Source of the DNA: Spirochaetota bacterium
Lineage (GTDB): Bacteria > Spirochaetota > Spirochaetia > Treponematales > UBA12059
Assembly: GCA_018262985.1 (NCBI GenBank)
Contig: JADFDI010000003.1
Coordinates: 99,577 to 163,576, forward strand
DNA: 64,000 bases
Direction: 5' to 3'
Below the pieces are notes generated by a model. The model did no database searches and was not told where the DNA came from. It saw only the letters and a list, made by a program, of their open reading frames with translations. Of this stretch, positions 7,592-15,766 are shown one piece after another. The translations under genes and the position numbers were made by a program. Within the stretch, counting starts at the first letter, position 1. Every line of letters begins with the position of its first letter.

Positions 7592-9427
7592 ATGTGCGGA
7601 ATCGTCGGCTACACGGGGCCCAGGCAAGCCTCGCGCATTCTCGTCGAAGGGCTCAAGAGGCTCGAGTATCGCGGCTACGACTCGGCCGGCATCGCGGTGC
7701 AACGCCCGGCCGATGCCGGATCGCCCCTCGCGGTGATCAAGAGGAAGGGCAAGATCGCGGAGCTGCGCTCCGCCGTCCCCAAGGACCTGCCCGGTACCTG
7801 CGGCATCGGCCATACCCGCTGGGCCACGCACGGCGGCGTCACCGACGCGAACGCCCACCCCCACTGCGACGCCTCCGGCAAGGTCGCCGTGGTGCACAAC
7901 GGCATCATCGAAAACCACGTCGCCCTTCGCGAAACGCTCGAGAAGGAAGGCGCGGTCTTCAAGTCCGAGACCGATAGCGAGGTGATCGCCCACCTCGTCG
8001 CCTTCTACTACAAGGGCGACCTCGAAGAAGCCCTCCGCGCCGCCCTCCGCCACCTGACCGGCACCTACGGCATCGCCTGCATCCACTCGGACGAGCCCGG
8101 GCGCATCGTCGGCGCGCGGAACGGCAGCCCCCTCGTCGTCGGCGTGGGCTCGGGCGAGATGTTCCTCGCGAGCGACGTCACCGCGATGCTCGCCCACACG
8201 CGCCAGGTCGTCTACCTCAACGACCGCGAGGTCGTGAGCATGAGCGCCGACGATTTCCGGATCGCCGACCTCGAGGAGAACGCTGTCGACCCGAAGATCG
8301 ACCGCATCGAATGGGACCTCGAGGAGATCGAGAAGGAAGGCTTCGCCTGCTACATGGAGAAGGAGATCTTCGAGCAGGCCGAGTCCGTCCCGCGCGCCCT
8401 GTCCGGCCGCGTCGACCGCGAGAACGGCACCGCCAAGCTCGGCGGCCTCAACCTCACCCGCAAGGAGCTCCACGCCATCGAGCGCGTCCGCGTCATCGCC
8501 GCGGGCACGAGCTGGCACGCGGGCCTCGTCGGCGCCTACATCCTCGAAAGCCTCGCGCGCGTGCCCGTCGTCGCCGAGCTCGCGAGCGAGCTCCGTTACC
8601 GGAACCCCGTGGTGGAGCCGAACACCCTCTACCTCGCCGTGTCGCAGTCCGGCGAGACCGCCGACACCCTCTTCGCCATGCGCGAGGTCCAGCGCCGGGG
8701 AGCCACCGTGCTCGGCATCTGCAACGTGGTCGGCTCGACCATCGCCCGCGAATCCGACGGCGGCATCTACGTCCACTCCGGCCCCGAGATCGCCGTCGCC
8801 TCAACCAAGGCCTTCACGAGCCAGCTCGCGGCCTTCTACCTCCTCGGCCTGCTTCTCGCCCGCACGCACGACCTCTCGCACGCCGAGGGCGTCCGCTTCA
8901 TCAAGCAGCTCGACGCTATACCCGAGGCCATCAAGGGCGCCCTCGCGACCCGCGACAAGGTTCAGGCTATCGCGAAGAAGTACGCCCGCTCGGGCGACTG
9001 GCTTTTCCTCGGGCGAGGCATCCTCTATCCGATCGCGCTCGAAGGCGCGCTCAAGCTGAAGGAGATCTCGTACGCGCACGCCGAAGGCTGCGGCGCGGGC
9101 GAGATGAAGCACGGCACCATAGCCCTCGTCGACGCGGAGACGCCGAGCGTCTTCCTCGTTCCTTCCGGCCACCTCCGCGAGAAGACCATTTCCAACATCA
9201 AGGAAATCAAGGCGCGCGGCGGCCCCGTGATCGCGGTGGCCGACTCCGATGACAGGGAAGTGGAATCGCTCGCGGACGACTTCATCGGCGTCCCGCCCGT
9301 CGACGCCCTCTTCCAGCCCTTCACCCAGATCGTGCCGCTCCAAATGCTGGCCTACTTCGTCGCGCTCGAGCTCGGCCGCGACGTGGACCAGCCCCGCAAC
9401 CTGGCCAAGAGCGTGACCGTGGAATGA
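7592..9427 (+). CDS. glmS: Glutamine--fructose-6-phosphate aminotransferase
   Basis: Makes glucosamine-6-phosphate from fructose-6-phosphate and glutamine, the first step to UDP-GlcNAc and peptidoglycan. It has the full 611-residue length. After Met removal the N-terminal Cys nucleophile (MCGIVGYTG) begins the glutaminase domain, with GHTRWATHG and HNGIIENH; two SIS domains follow (SQSGETADT, STKAFTSQ), then HAEGCGAGEMKHG, and it ends with the conserved KSVTVE. AAGGAG lies 8 bases before the ATG. Confidence 0.97.
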   Translation: MCGIVGYTGPRQASRILVEGLKRLEYRGYDSAGIAVQRPADAGSPLAVIKRKGKIAELRSAVPKDLPGTCGIGHTRWATHGGVTDANAHPHCDASGKVAVVHNGIIENHVALRETLEKEGAVFKSETDSEVIAHLVAFYYKGDLEEALRAALRHLTGTYGIACIHSDEPGRIVGARNGSPLVVGVGSGEMFLASDVTAMLAHTRQVVYLNDREVVSMSADDFRIADLEENAVDPKIDRIEWDLEEIEKEGFACYMEKEIFEQAESVPRALSGRVDRENGTAKLGGLNLTRKELHAIERVRVIAAGTSWHAGLVGAYILESLARVPVVAELASELRYRNPVVEPNTLYLAVSQSGETADTLFAMREVQRRGATVLGICNVVGSTIARESDGGIYVHSGPEIAVASTKAFTSQLAAFYLLGLLLARTHDLSHAEGVRFIKQLDAIPEAIKGALATRDKVQAIAKKYARSGDWLFLGRGILYPIALEGALKLKEISYAHAEGCGAGEMKHGTIALVDAETPSVFLVPSGHLREKTISNIKEIKARGGPVIAVADSDDREVESLADDFIGVPPVDALFQPFTQIVPLQMLAYFVALELGRDVDQPRNLAKSVTVE

Positions 9428-9458
9428 CGGGCGCGGGAAGCGCGGCGGGTATGGACCG

Positions 9459-10046
9459 ATGACGCATCGGAACGACGGGAAGGGGACGGGGAAAGGTCAA
9501 CTCGGCCGCCCGCGGCGCGGATCCGCCGCCTTCGCCGTCCTCACCCTCGTGCTCGCTTCGCTTCCCTGCCGCACCGACCCGGCCGGCGCCCAGGCGCTTC
9601 CGCGTACCGGCTCGCGCGCGGTGCTCGTCCGCTCCGACCCCGCGGGCAAGGGCCTGCCCTTCCTTCCGTTGCCGAACGCGTTTCCGGCCCACGCCGCCGA
9701 ATACCGCGCGGCTCGGGCGGAAAGCGCCGGCGCCGCGTCCGACCCGGAGCCGGTCCTGCCGCGCGCATGGTACTCCCGGGCGCCCGTGTTCCTCGGCCCC
9801 GAGTGGCGTAGCGCCGCCTGCGGCGCCGCCTTCGTCCCAGGCGCTCGCGCCCTCGAGTACCGCTCCGGAAACGGCACCATACTGACCGCACTCGAGTATC
9901 CGGGCTACCGCGTGTTCATCGAGACCCCGGACGATTGGCCCGACCGTTGCCGCTTCGCGGCCGCGCTCGCCGAACGAATCGCCTACTTCCTCAGGTACGC
10001 GCCCGACCCGGTTGGGTTTTCCATGCCGGCTATCGTGGACTTCTAG
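9459..10046 (+). CDS. Secreted hypothetical protein
   Basis: I do not recognise this 195-residue protein. An Arg/Lys/Gly-rich N-terminus of about 22 residues precedes a hydrophobic stretch (AAFAVLTLVLASLPC) and an AxA-like site near GAQA, so a signal peptide is likely; the Cys at the end of the hydrophobic stretch could alternatively be a lipobox. The mature part is Pro/Ala-rich, with three further cysteines and a C-terminal region LEYPGYRVFIETPDDWPD. There is no clear Shine-Dalgarno. It follows glmS by 31 bp. Confidence 0.55.
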   Translation: MTHRNDGKGTGKGQLGRPRRGSAAFAVLTLVLASLPCRTDPAGAQALPRTGSRAVLVRSDPAGKGLPFLPLPNAFPAHAAEYRAARAESAGAASDPEPVLPRAWYSRAPVFLGPEWRSAACGAAFVPGARALEYRSGNGTILTALEYPGYRVFIETPDDWPDRCRFAAALAERIAYFLRYAPDPVGFSMPAIVDF

Positions 10047-10142
10047 CGGTTCCGAAGGAAGTTCGGCGGACCAAGGCCAGCCCGGCATCGAGAACGAGGT
10101 TCCGAGGCCGGTCGCCGGGCTTTCCTGACGCGGGCTGAGCCC

Positions 10143-10324
10143 AGTCCCCATGAGACGAGATAGGCGGAGGTGTGTCCCCCGTGAGATGCTGGACGGGGGT
10201 GTGTCCCCCGTGAGACGGTGGTCGGGGGTGTGTCCCCCGTGAGACGGTGGTCGGGGGTGTGTCCCCCGTGGGATGCTGGTCGGGGGTGTGTCCCCCGTGA
10301 GACGGTGGTCGGGGTGTGTCCCCC
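10143..10324. repeat. Family A array 4, 29-bp period, next to the RAYT gene
   Basis: Six units from 10166, each GGGGG-TGTGT-CCCCC followed by a 14-nt linker GTGAGACGGTGGTC or a variant; a decayed seventh unit precedes at 10143. The hairpin loop is TGTGT here instead of ACAGA/TCTGT, so this array is a subfamily. It ends 38 bp before the transposase start. The gap 10047-10361 holds nothing else that I can support. Confidence 0.95.
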
Positions 10325-10361
10325 TATCCCGTTCGATTCTGAAAAAAAACGCACGCTGCGC

Positions 10362-10886
10362 ATGCAAGGGCCGCGAAGCCGACGGTGCATGTGTATGAGA
10401 CAAGCACGGTTGCTGAAAAATGGCGTTTTCTACCATGTCACCGCCCGCGTGAACCACAAGGAGAAGCTTCTCGACCGAAAGAACGGGCGGGAGCTTTTCC
10501 TCGCCGTTCTCGCGCAGGCGAAGCGCAAATTCTCGTTCACGATCCAGAACTTCGTTGTATTGGACAATCACTTCCATCTTTTGATCCGGCCGGGAACGGG
10601 CGAGAGTCTGTCGCGAATCATGCAATGGGTCATGGGCGTCTTCGCCATGCGCCTCAATCGCCTACTCGGACTCTGGGGGCATGTCTGGGGTGACCGGTTC
10701 CGTTCGTGGATAGTCGAGGATCCTCTGGCGCTTGGGAAGGTTTCCCGCTACATCGATCAGAATGCGGTCGCCGCGGGCTTGGTCAAGAAGCCTTCCGATT
10801 GGCAAAGCTCGGCGGCGTTCCATTGGAAGGCGGGTATCCGGCTCATCGTCGGACCGCAACCGCCGGGTTATCAGGTAGACGTTTGA
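10362..10886 (+). mobile_element. REP-associated tyrosine transposase (Y1_Tnp, RAYT)
   Basis: A 174-residue single-strand HUH transposase of the TnpA_REP type. Visible are the N-terminal RxxRLLKNGVFYHVTARVN, the HUH motif in DNHFHLLIRP, GDRFRSWIV and the C-terminal RYIDQNAVAAGLVKKPSDW..SS block, where the catalytic Tyr lies in this family's RYIxxN segment. The first Met is uncertain: 10362, 10389 or 10395 are in frame, and homology favours MRQARLLKNG at 10395. RAYTs do not usually jump as an IS; they are thought to mobilise REP-type hairpins near them. A repeat array sits upstream, which makes this protein the natural candidate for spreading Family A. Confidence 0.9.
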
Positions 10887-10941
10887 GGCGTTGATCACCG
10901 GCTTCGTCAACTCGCATGCCGGGAGGACCTGGAGTCTTTGG

Positions 10942-12450
10942 TCAGACTTCCTGAATGGCCGCGCTGCGCGGGATAGTCGCATCGCGCGGGCCGCAGAATT
11001 CCCGGATGAACTCCCGGTAGAAGAGCGTCGCCCTCCGCACTTCGTCGACGGCGATCCGTTCGTCGCGCCCGTGCACGCGAGAGAGGTCCGCGGGAGTCTG
11101 GAGTATGGGCGCGAACCGGAAAATCGCGTCGGCGAGGCCCACCCAGTGCTTGGAATCGGTGCCCGCGCTGAACAGGAAAGGAAGGACGCCGGCTTCCGGC
11201 CTCGACGCCGCGAGCGCCGCGTTGAGGGCTTCCCAGGCCGGGCCGGCTGGGAGAGTTTCGGGGGAAGGATCGCTTGCCGTACCCTCGTGGGCGGCGTAGG
11301 CCCGGGCTCTCCGGCTCCGCGCGATGCGGTCGAGACGGCCTAGCGCGGTCGCGATGGTCTCCCCGGGGAGTATTCGAACGTTCGCATTGGCGCGCGCGCG
11401 CTCGGGAAGCACGTTCTCCTTGGGCGAACCTTCGAGCATCGTAAAGGCAATGGTGGTGCGGGCGAGTGCGTCGGTGCTGGGTCTGCTCGAGAACGACTCG
11501 ACGATGAGCGGACCGAACAGCCAGAGGTTGCGGAACAGGACTCGGTAGGCGAACGGCGCGTATCGCGCGAGGCCGTCCAGGAACGCGCGTACCGTCGGCA
11601 CGAGCCTCGGGGGGAAGGGGCGCCGTTCGAGCGCCGCCACCGCCCGGGCCAGGCTGCCCGCCGCCGTGCTCCGAGGCGGCATCGACGCGTGTCCGCCCGC
11701 GCCGACGGTTTCGACCGTCGCGTCGAGGTACCCCTTTTCCGCGGTGCCGATCAAGGCGAGCGGACGGTCGACGAAGGACAACAAGCCATCCGCGATGACG
11801 CCGCCCTCGTCGAGCAGGCAGGCCGCTCTCAGCCCCCTCTCGCGGAACCAGGCGGCCATGCGCGCCGCTCCGCGGATGCCTCCGACCTCCTCGTCGCCGC
11901 CGAAGGCCAGGAACAGCGTCCTTCGCGGGTTCCAGGACGCACGCGCGAGCCGTTCGCAGGCTCCGAGTATCGCCGCCATCGTCACCTTCGTGTCCTGCGC
12001 CCCGCGGCCTCTGACCTCGCCGTTCTCCACCGAGCCGGAGAACGGGGCGAAAATCCAGCCTTCGTCGGCGGGCACCACGTCCCAGTGGGCAGAAAGAACG
12101 AGGGGCTGCAACGATCCGTCCGTTCCTGGCCATTCGAGGAGGATCGCGCGGTCGCCCGCCTCGCGGCGGAGCGTTCTGGCAGCGATTAGCGGCCAGCGCC
12201 GCGCGACCTCGACAGGTAGCGACGTAAATGCGGCGGCATCCTCTCTCCCTGCTTCGAACCACGAAACCGTCGGAAAGCGGATGAGTGCCGCCAGATCCTC
12301 CTCGACGCCCGAGAATTCCTCGAGAATGTCCGATCCGAGCCTTCGCGGTGGAGGAGGAAGGGGCGTACTGGCCGCACGGAAAATCAAGATGGACAAAAGC
12401 AAGCCCAGAAAGCCCATCGCGGAGAGAATCAGCAACGTTCCCGTCTGCAT
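10942..12450 (-). CDS. M20-family metallopeptidase (carboxypeptidase-S/PM20D1-like)
   Basis: A 502-residue zinc peptidase or N-acyl-amino-acid hydrolase. One N-terminal membrane helix (residues 5-25) anchors it, followed by a Pro-rich linker. The catalytic blocks are SAHWDVVPADE (metal ligand His), GRGAQDTK (bridging Asp) and FGGDEEVGG (catalytic Glu pair). The dimerisation domain insert follows, with GAGGHASMPP and the C-terminal HGRDERI. The length and HWDVVP wording fit the PM20D1/Cps1 branch. It is divergent from the alanine racemase gene. Confidence 0.85.
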   Translation of the reverse strand: MQTGTLLILSAMGFLGLLLSILIFRAASTPLPPPPRRLGSDILEEFSGVEEDLAALIRFPTVSWFEAGREDAAAFTSLPVEVARRWPLIAARTLRREAGDRAILLEWPGTDGSLQPLVLSAHWDVVPADEGWIFAPFSGSVENGEVRGRGAQDTKVTMAAILGACERLARASWNPRRTLFLAFGGDEEVGGIRGAARMAAWFRERGLRAACLLDEGGVIADGLLSFVDRPLALIGTAEKGYLDATVETVGAGGHASMPPRSTAAGSLARAVAALERRPFPPRLVPTVRAFLDGLARYAPFAYRVLFRNLWLFGPLIVESFSSRPSTDALARTTIAFTMLEGSPKENVLPERARANANVRILPGETIATALGRLDRIARSRRARAYAAHEGTASDPSPETLPAGPAWEALNAALAASRPEAGVLPFLFSAGTDSKHWVGLADAIFRFAPILQTPADLSRVHGRDERIAVDEVRRATLFYREFIREFCGPRDATIPRSAAIQEV

Positions 12451-12657
12451 CGGCGCTCCGTATACCGGCCGTTGCGACCGGAACCTCGATTATCGCCAGG
12501 GTTCGCCCTCTCGTCAAAGTGCGGCAACCGCTCCCTCTGCCTGGCAGCCTTGCGTCCCGCGCGCGGGAAAGATAGAGTCGAGTTCCCGGACGCCCGGAGA
12601 ACGGCGGGGAACGCGAGGCTCGGCGGTTTTTCTTGCAGGGGAAGCCATGGGGGGGGG

Positions 12658-13806
12658 ATGGACGGACCAGTGCTAGTCGTCGACGCCGGAGCCGTGGTGA
12701 GGAACTTCGATCGCATTCGGGCCGCCATGCCGGGCTGCGAGGTCGTGCCGGTATTGAAGGGCGACGCGTACGGCTTGGGTTCAGCTGAAATCGGAAGGGC
12801 TTTGGCCGCGGTCGGCGTACGCCGTTTCTGGGTGGAAACGCTCGAGGAAGGTCTGTCCCTCCGCCGGTCGATCGAAGAAGGTCTGTCCCCCCGATTCCGG
12901 CAACCAGGAGCGATGCGTACCGACGTCGCGATCGGAGTCCTCGATGGTCCGGCGCCGGGCGAGGCCGCGCTCTTCCTCGAACACGACCTCGAGGCGGCAA
13001 TCGGAGATGAGTCGCAAGCGAGGGAATGGCGGCAGTTTACCGCATGGCAAGCCCCGAGCTGCGTTCTCAACGTGGACACCGGTTTCAACCGCCTCGGCTT
13101 CCGACCGGACGCCTTCTTGTCCGATGACTTCGGCTTGCTGGAATCCTGTCGGCCGCGTGCCTGGATGACCCACCTGGCCGATGGCGGCGCCGGGCCCGAA
13201 TCGCCCAGGAATCGGGAGCAATGCGATGCAATCCGCAGCTTCGCGGCGCGGCTGGAGCTTGTTTCGGCCGACAAGCTGCCTCTGTCCCTCGGGTTGGACG
13301 GCGCAATCGCGCTTCGAGGCAAGGTCGACATGGCGGAGGTGCGTACCGGCGCGGCCCTGCTCGGGGTGGAAGTCTTCCCGGAATTCCTCCCGCTCGAAGG
13401 AGTCGTGCGGCTCGACGCCCCGGTGCTCCGCGTCATCGATGTCCCGACCGGCGCTCGCGTCGGCTATGGATCGGGATGGGAGGCGCGACGTCCTTCCCGC
13501 GTGGCCGTGCTCGCCATCGGCTACGCCCATGGAGTGCCGCGCTCGCTCGCCGGTGCCGGCAGGATCGGTTTCGGTCCGGATAGCGGGCCTCATTCGGCTC
13601 GGATAGTCGGCGCGATTTCAATGGAGCTTCTTGCCTGCGACGTGACGGGCCTGCCTGAGCACGAAACGGCCCCGGGGTCCCGGGGCCGTCTGCTTGACGG
13701 AATCTACGGGATCAATGAAATGGCGAAGGATTCCGGCCGACTCGACACCGAGATCCTCTGCGCGCTCCGCGCCTGCCCGAAGACCTACCGGCCTTCGTCG
13801 CCGTAG
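12658..13806 (+). CDS. alr: Alanine racemase with an in-frame Family A repeat insert
   Basis: PLP enzyme interconverting L- and D-alanine for peptidoglycan. The 382-residue frame shows the PLP lysine in PVLKGDAYGLG (residue ~38), VDTGFNRLGF, YGSGWEARRPSRVAVLAIGYAHGVPRS with the second-domain catalytic Tyr, and ISMELLACDVT. Residues 63-82 (EEGLSLRRSIEEGLSPRF) contain two 30-bp-spaced copies of GAAGGTCTGTCCC, which are Family A sequence in frame; homologues usually have one EEGxxLR followed by a short turn. I chose the ATG at 12658 by homology; the Shine-Dalgarno is weak. It overlaps the convergent ROK gene by 22 bp. A related amino-acid racemase is possible. Confidence 0.82.
   Translation: MDGPVLVVDAGAVVRNFDRIRAAMPGCEVVPVLKGDAYGLGSAEIGRALAAVGVRRFWVETLEEGLSLRRSIEEGLSPRFRQPGAMRTDVAIGVLDGPAPGEAALFLEHDLEAAIGDESQAREWRQFTAWQAPSCVLNVDTGFNRLGFRPDAFLSDDFGLLESCRPRAWMTHLADGGAGPESPRNREQCDAIRSFAARLELVSADKLPLSLGLDGAIALRGKVDMAEVRTGAALLGVEVFPEFLPLEGVVRLDAPVLRVIDVPTGARVGYGSGWEARRPSRVAVLAIGYAHGVPRSLAGAGRIGFGPDSGPHSARIVGAISMELLACDVTGLPEHETAPGSRGRLLDGIYGINEMAKDSGRLDTEILCALRACPKTYRPSSP
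12844..12891 (+). repeat. Two Family A half-units inside alr
   Basis: GAGGAAGGTCTGTCCCT (12844-12860) and GAAGAAGGTCTGTCCCCC (12874-12891) are spaced 30 bp, a multiple of three, so the reading frame is kept. Confidence 0.8.
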
Positions 13807-14822
13807 AGCGCCACGAGGGCCGCGCCAATGGCCTGTGAAAGGTCGCCGAGCCGCGCCTGGCTGTACTTGATCCGCTGCCGCTGCGAGGGCCAGAGCCGCG
13901 CGCCGGCGCTCTCCTCGAGTATCCGCATGTAGCGCTCGCGGAATCCGGCAGTGGTCGCCTCGGGATCCATCAGGCCGCCGCCGATAACGACGTACGCCGG
14001 ATCGACCGCCATCGCGAGCGCCGCGACGTGGAGGCCGAGCGCGCGGGCCTGGAAGTCGAAGATCTCGACCGCGAGCGGATCGCCCGACTGCGCGAGCGTC
14101 CGGAGCGAAAGCACCTTCTCCTTGACCGGCGAGGGCGAGGAAGCGAGCGGATGCTCGGGGTGGCGCTCGAGCATCACGGTGAGGAGCTGGGGGAGTCCGG
14201 ATATGGTGGTATAGGCCTCGACGCAGCCCCAGTCGCGGCCGCAGCCGCACTTGAAGGCCGGCATGCCGAGCAGGTGGAGCGGCGCGGGCATGTGACCCGC
14301 CTCCATGCCGACGAGCGAAGCCCCGTCCAGCGGAAGGCCTCGATCGTCAATGTATGCGACACCGAGTCCGGAGCCAGGGGCGAGCATCAGCACCGTCCCC
14401 GCGCCGGCACCGCGTACGAGCCGCGCTTCGGCTACGCCGCCGTAGTTGCCGTCGTTACCCACCGTGACTTTTATGGGCCGACCCGCCGCTTTCGAGAGCG
14501 CGGTCGAGTAGTCGGAACCTACATTCCAACCGTCGAGTTCCTTCGGAAGGTTCGCCGCCAAACCGAGCACGCCGGGCGCCAGGAAGGGGCCGGGAATGGC
14601 GAGTCCAACGCCGCCTACGTCGTCCCAGGTCCTGCCGTTTTCCGATAGGTAGGCGCCGATGGCGTCGACCCAGCCGCGGAGCACGTGCTCCTTGCCTTCG
14701 TGAGCGTCGGTCGGTCGTTGCGAAAGCTTCGTGGAAACCGGCTCGCCGGCGGAGTCCACGCCGCCGACCTTGCTCGTCGTCGCGCCCGAGTCCGTGCCAA
14801 TCCAGATTCTCCTGTCGCCCAT
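13785..14822 (-). CDS. ROK/BadF-type sugar kinase
   Basis: A 345-residue cytoplasmic ATP-dependent sugar kinase. The phosphate-1 motif is WIGTDSGATTSKVGG, phosphate-2 is NDGNYGGVAEA, and a zinc-finger-like ROK signature is present (GMEAGHMP..FKCGCGRDWGCVEAY). The DSGATTSK wording also resembles BadF/BcrA-type N-acetylglucosamine kinases, so the substrate is open (glucose or GlcNAc). Start at 14822 is set by AAGGGG upstream; a longer frame from 14858 is possible. It is convergent with alr. Confidence 0.8.
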   Translation of the reverse strand: MGDRRIWIGTDSGATTSKVGGVDSAGEPVSTKLSQRPTDAHEGKEHVLRGWVDAIGAYLSENGRTWDDVGGVGLAIPGPFLAPGVLGLAANLPKELDGWNVGSDYSTALSKAAGRPIKVTVGNDGNYGGVAEARLVRGAGAGTVLMLAPGSGLGVAYIDDRGLPLDGASLVGMEAGHMPAPLHLLGMPAFKCGCGRDWGCVEAYTTISGLPQLLTVMLERHPEHPLASSPSPVKEKVLSLRTLAQSGDPLAVEIFDFQARALGLHVAALAMAVDPAYVVIGGGLMDPEATTAGFRERYMRILEESAGARLWPSQRQRIKYSQARLGDLSQAIGAALVALYGDEGR

Positions 14823-14900
14823 GGCTACCCCTTGCGCGGGCGGAAGCCCGCCCGTCATCGATATGCGCGCATCGTAGCGCGCGGGGGAGCGTTCCGTGAA

Positions 14901-15020
14901 GAGGGACAGACCTCAGCCCTGCCAGCCCGCGGGGACAGACCTCAAGGCCTGCCAGCTCACGGGGACAGACCTCGGTCGCGTCGGCCCCCGGGGACAGGTT
15001 TCGAAGGGGTCTGTCCCGGG
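14901..15020. repeat. Family A array 6
   Basis: Three GGGACAGACCTC units with linkers containing GCCTGCCAGC(C/T)C, one GGGGACAGGTTTC unit and a closing unit in the opposite orientation (GGGGTCTGTCCC, 15006). It lies upstream of the ROK gene and beyond the end of the CRP-like gene. Confidence 0.9.
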
Positions 15021-15118
15021 GGGGGGGCGCTGGTCGAATCGTTCAGGAAAACGCCCTTCCGCGCGCGTGGCTGGAAGGGCGTTCGGAGGGAATCCGCGAT
15101 GGACGCGCGGGCGGGACG

Positions 15119-15766
15119 CTACTTCTTCCGCCGCGAGCTCACGAAGCGGCTGAAGTCGTTGATGTTCTTGACGACGATGCGGTCGCCGTAAAGCTCGACT
15201 CGGCGCTGGTTCGAGAAGTGGGCCAAAATGGCCTGCACGTCCTGGCTCGACATGCCGGCCCAGTGGGCGACGTCCTCGACCGTGACGCGGAACTCGCGCT
15301 TCTCGCCGTCCTGCTCGCCGGCGGCGGAGACCTGGGCCTGGGTTTCCGCGAGCATGAGGAAGACGTCGGCGACGCGAGCCTGCTGGTCGTCGAGCGTCAG
15401 GATCATGAACCGGCGCTTTTGGTCGTATATGCGCTTGGCGAAGAGCTTCATGAGGCGCAGGGCGATCTGGGGGTTGCCCATCATGAGCACCTCGAAATTC
15501 GCCCGGTTGAACTCGAGCACCTTCACGGAGTCCAGCGCGACCGCCGTGGCGGAGCGCGGCGTGCCTTCGAGTATGGCCATTTCGCCGAAAATTTCCGGCG
15601 GTTGCAGGATGTCGATGGTCTTCTCGATCTCGCCGACGATCTTGGTGATCTTGACCCGGCCGCTCTGGATCAGGTAGAAGCTGTCGCCCGGCTCGTATTC
15701 GGAGAAGATGATCTCGCCGGCCTGGTAGACGCGGGCGAAGCGGGTGAAGGCGGCGAGGTCAGCCAC
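15119..15766 (-). CDS. CRP/FNR-family transcription regulator
   Basis: A 215-residue protein with an N-terminal cyclic-nucleotide-binding beta-roll (residues ~10-115) that keeps the phosphate-binding cassette FGEMAILEGTPRSATAVA, whose Arg-Ser pair fits cAMP. A long dimer helix and a C-terminal winged helix-turn-helix follow (VTVEDVAHWAGMSSQDVQAIL). No FNR cysteine cluster is seen. Its start overlaps the end of the upstream cNMP-TPR gene by 8 bp, so the two are coupled and probably read the same second messenger. Confidence 0.85.
   Translation of the reverse strand: MADLAAFTRFARVYQAGEIIFSEYEPGDSFYLIQSGRVKITKIVGEIEKTIDILQPPEIFGEMAILEGTPRSATAVALDSVKVLEFNRANFEVLMMGNPQIALRLMKLFAKRIYDQKRRFMILTLDDQQARVADVFLMLAETQAQVSAAGEQDGEKREFRVTVEDVAHWAGMSSQDVQAILAHFSNQRRVELYGDRIVVKNINDFSRFVSSRRKK

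Noticed and set aside
10143-10324. CRISPR array
   Set aside because: Regular 29-bp spacing looks CRISPR-like, but the 14-nt linkers are nearly identical to one another, the conserved part is a 15-nt mini-hairpin, and no cas gene is nearby. The 19-bp array at 2644 fails for the same reasons.
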